A stretch of 64,000 nucleotides of DNA. It comes from Paramesorhizobium salinisoli (lineage in GTDB: Bacteria > Pseudomonadota > Alphaproteobacteria > Rhizobiales > Rhizobiaceae). Under the pieces are notes generated by a model. It was not told the origin of the DNA. It was given only the letters and a program-made list of their open reading frames with translations, and searched no databases. The position numbers and the translations under genes are program-made. Within the stretch, counting starts at the first letter, position 1; the number at the start of each line of letters is the position of its first letter. This document shows positions 61,930-64,000 of the stretch, in pieces. The stretch spans positions 1-64,000 of the forward strand of contig NZ_QOZG01000007.1 of the NCBI RefSeq assembly GCF_003335045.1, written 5' to 3'.

Positions 61930-62769
61930 ATGCAGATTGTCGACACCGCCATTGTGTCTTTCAGGCCGGAACATCTTGATGGTGCCCTCAGGCTATCCCG
62001 TCAGGCCGGCTGGCCGCATCGCATGGATGACTGGCGGCTCGTTCTCGCGCTGAGCGAGGGTTTCGTAGCCGTCAATGGCACCGGCGAAGTTGCCGGCACC
62101 ATCCTTCTCACGCCCTACGGCCAGGACTGCGCAACGATAAATATGGTGATCGTCGATGAGGGTATGCGCGGACGCGGCCTTGGACGGCGGCTCATGGATG
62201 CCGCCATGGCGCATGCTGGTGATCGCCCCTTGCGCCTTGTCGCCACCGCGGAAGGATTACCGCTCTATGAAAGGCTGGGCTTCCGGGAAACCGGCACGAT
62301 CGTCCAGCAGCAAGGCATTGCTGGCAGCATCGCAGCACCTGAACATACGCAGGCTGCAACCGCACGTGATCTCCCCACCATTGCGAGCCTCGACCGGCAG
62401 GCCTACGGCGCCGACCGCGCCGACCTCATGCGCAGGCTTGCCGAGATCGGCGAATTCGCGGTGATCCGCCACGACGGCCAGGTATCGGCATTTGCCGCCA
62501 TCCGCCCCTTCGGCCGGGGGGAGGTTATCGGCCCCGCCGTCGCTTCCAATCTCGATGATGCCAGGGCACTCGTCCTGCACTTCATGAGCCGGCGGCAAGG
62601 TGCCTTCCTGCGCGTCGATACCGGCGCCGGAACCGGACTTGCCCCATGGCTCGCCGATCAGGGCCTCGCTCATGTCGGCGGCGGGATCGCCATGGCACGC
62701 CCAGCCATCATCCCGGCCGTCGCACCGACGGTTACCACCTTTGCCCTTGCCAATCAGGCTCTAGGCTGA
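61930..62769 (+). CDS. GNAT-family N-acetyltransferase (two-domain)
   Basis: A 279-residue protein, paralogous to the one at 51812: the same N-terminal SRQAGWPHRMDDWRLVLALS, the acetyl-CoA loop VIVDEGMRGRGLGRRLMDAA and the C-terminal half FGRGEVIGPAVASNLDDARA. AAGG stands nine bases before ATG 61930. It lies 13 bases upstream of the aminotransferase gene, so it is the first gene of that operon. A role in acetylating an amine intermediate is plausible: the M20 deacylase would reverse it. Confidence 0.87.
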   Translation: MQIVDTAIVSFRPEHLDGALRLSRQAGWPHRMDDWRLVLALSEGFVAVNGTGEVAGTILLTPYGQDCATINMVIVDEGMRGRGLGRRLMDAAMAHAGDRPLRLVATAEGLPLYERLGFRETGTIVQQQGIAGSIAAPEHTQAATARDLPTIASLDRQAYGADRADLMRRLAEIGEFAVIRHDGQVSAFAAIRPFGRGEVIGPAVASNLDDARALVLHFMSRRQGAFLRVDTGAGTGLAPWLADQGLAHVGGGIAMARPAIIPAVAPTVTTFALANQALG

Positions 62770-62782
62770 TCCGGAGATATCC

Positions 62783-64000
62783 ATGTACAACAATTCCCTC
62801 ATCGCGCTTGATCGCGCGCATCTCATCCATCCGGTTGCCTCCTATCGCGGCCATGAGCAGCAAGGCGTTCGTGTTCTCGCGTCTGCCAAGGGAGCAACAG
62901 TTACCGACGCGTCCGGCCGTCAGCTTATCGACGGTTTCGCTGGCCTGTGGTGCGTCAACGCGGGCTACGGTCATGATTCGATCGTCGAGGCCGCAGCGCG
63001 TCAGATGCGTGAACTGCCTTATGCAACGGCTTATTTCGGCCTCGGCTGCGAACCGGCGATCCGACTTGCCTCAGAGCTTGCCGACCGCGCCCCTGGCGAT
63101 CTCAACCATATCTATTTCACCCTTGGCGGTTCGGACGCCATCGACAGCACAGTCCGCTTCATCCGCTATTACTGGATCGCCAAGGGTCGACCGCAGCGCG
63201 ACCAGTTCATCTCGATCGAGCAGGGCTACCATGGCTCCTCGACGGTCGGCGCTGGCCTGACAGCACTTCCCAATTTTCATGCCGGTTTCGGTATTCCGTT
63301 CGACTGGCAACACAAAATCCCGTCCCCCTATCCCTACCGCAACCCGGCCGGGGACGATGCGACGTCCATCATTGAAGCATCGCTTGCAGCATTGCGCGCC
63401 AAGGTCGAGGCTATAGGCCCCGACCGGGTGGCAGCCTTTTATGCCGAGCCTATCCAGGGTTCCGGCGGCGTCATCGTCCCGCCGAAAGGCTGGATGAAGG
63501 CCATGCGTGATCTCTGCCGGGAACTCGACATCCTTTTCGTCGCCGACGAAGTCATCACCGGCTTTGGCCGTACCGGGCCCCTGTTCGCCTGCTCGGACGA
63601 CGGGATCGTTGCCGATTTCATGACGACCGCCAAAGGTCTGACGTCAGGCTACGTGCCCATGGGTGCGGTTTTCATGGCGGATCATGTCTATCAGGTGATT
63701 GCCGATAGCGCCGGCGCATCCGCGGTTGGCCACGGCTATACATACTCGGCCCATCCCGTCAGCGCCGCCGTTGGCCTCGAAGTCCTCAAGCTTTACGAAA
63801 ACGGGTTGCTGGAAAACGGGATAAAAGCCGGCGCGCGGCTGATGGCGGGTCTTGAGGCACTGCGGGATCACCCCTTAGTCGGCGACGTGCGCGGCCGGGG
63901 CATGTTGGCGGCGATCGAACTGGTCTCGGACAAAAAGACAAAAACACCTCTGCCTGCCGAAGCGCAGGCCTCGCGTCGCATCTTTGACCGCGCCTGGGAC
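62783..64000 (+). CDS. Class III (omega) aminotransferase, 3' end outside the window
   Basis: The first 406 residues of a PLP-dependent class III transaminase. The N-terminal HPVASYRGHEQQGVRV and IDGFAGLWCVNAGYGHDSIV are followed by GSDAIDSTVRFIRYYW, the EPIQGSGGVIVPPKGW segment, the cofactor aspartate in DILFVADEVITGFGRTG and the Schiff-base lysine in TTAKGLTSGYVPMG. The branch is that of beta-alanine/putrescine/omega-amino-acid:pyruvate aminotransferases. GGAG lies seven bases before the ATG. Only about 50 residues should be missing. Confidence 0.92.
   Translation, partial: MYNNSLIALDRAHLIHPVASYRGHEQQGVRVLASAKGATVTDASGRQLIDGFAGLWCVNAGYGHDSIVEAAARQMRELPYATAYFGLGCEPAIRLASELADRAPGDLNHIYFTLGGSDAIDSTVRFIRYYWIAKGRPQRDQFISIEQGYHGSSTVGAGLTALPNFHAGFGIPFDWQHKIPSPYPYRNPAGDDATSIIEASLAALRAKVEAIGPDRVAAFYAEPIQGSGGVIVPPKGWMKAMRDLCRELDILFVADEVITGFGRTGPLFACSDDGIVADFMTTAKGLTSGYVPMGAVFMADHVYQVIADSAGASAVGHGYTYSAHPVSAAVGLEVLKLYENGLLENGIKAGARLMAGLEALRDHPLVGDVRGRGMLAAIELVSDKKTKTPLPAEAQASRRIFDRAWD

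Noticed and set aside
1-64000. CRISPR array or tandem repeat array
   Set aside because: Reading the window I saw no regularly spaced direct repeats beyond the short operator repeats and the 8-base duplication in the ampC relic.
1-64000. tRNA or rRNA genes
   Set aside because: No cloverleaf-like element with a T-loop consensus or rRNA-like sequence was noticed; the island therefore has no visible tRNA attachment site.

Overview
The window looks like an accessory replicon or genomic island of an alphaproteobacterium, most likely Rhizobiales/Rhizobiaceae. The reasons are a high-GC coding style, a biotin locus preceded by BioR-type boxes (TTATCTATAA), rhizobial-style TAGAGC intergenic hairpins, CUT2/GntR-FCD sugar modules, and many IS3, IS5, IS630, IS256 and IS110 remnants. 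I see no rRNA, tRNA, CRISPR array, replication origin or core housekeeping operon. Three toxin-antitoxin modules and a ParB-like remnant fit a plasmid or chromid, but that is inference.

Layout. 1-720: end of an IS3-group element. 854-2677: a multiply frameshifted gene of unknown function and a LysR tail. 2756-3855: RES/Xre toxin-antitoxin. 4216-6065: PepSY membrane protein plus DUF2946 protein. 6307-8689: bioY-bioB-bioD with three BioR-like boxes. 8777-9703: manganese catalase. 10171-12985: nested transposase remnants, a truncated glycosyltransferase and an intact DUF3095 protein with a cyclase-like core. 13203-22084: a GntR-controlled CUT2 sugar ABC transporter diverging from an Fe-alcohol dehydrogenase, an aldehyde dehydrogenase and an alpha/beta hydrolase. 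22576-23270: vapBC. 23271-24880: degraded genes.

24916-33273: an envelope-stress-like unit: MipA/OmpV, sensor kinase, methyltransferase, response regulator and an RND pump, with four copies of a GTTA-N6-RTTR box at the four promoters. 33470-44200: strong decay (methyltransferase, resolvase, PAPS-reductase-like, DMT transporter, AmpC-like, epimerase and hydrolase pseudogenes) interspersed with intact SDR, ParE/RelB-type TA, MarR and arginase-like genes. 44198-48223: a two-Cys OhrR-type repressor and its divergent exported hydrolase, an AraC regulator and an FAD oxidoreductase. 48216-51811: IS256/IS110 remnants, then LysR diverging from CMD, PPOX and a broken DUF1348 gene, followed by a Fic tail.

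52931-64000 (running off the end): a well-preserved catabolic cluster: M20 deacylase, GhrA-like reductase, cupin, aldehyde dehydrogenase, tartrate/D-malate-type dehydrogenase, succinate-semialdehyde-type dehydrogenase, and on the other strand a PuuB-like amine oxidase and a haloacid-dehalogenase-type hydrolase, then a GNAT and a class III aminotransferase. Two paralogous GNATs bracket it. The enzyme set suggests oxidation of an amine or amino acid, via N-acylated and semialdehyde intermediates, to dicarboxylic acids. The substrate cannot be read from sequence. Coordinates of pseudogenes are approximate; start codons were chosen by Shine-Dalgarno (SD) position where possible.
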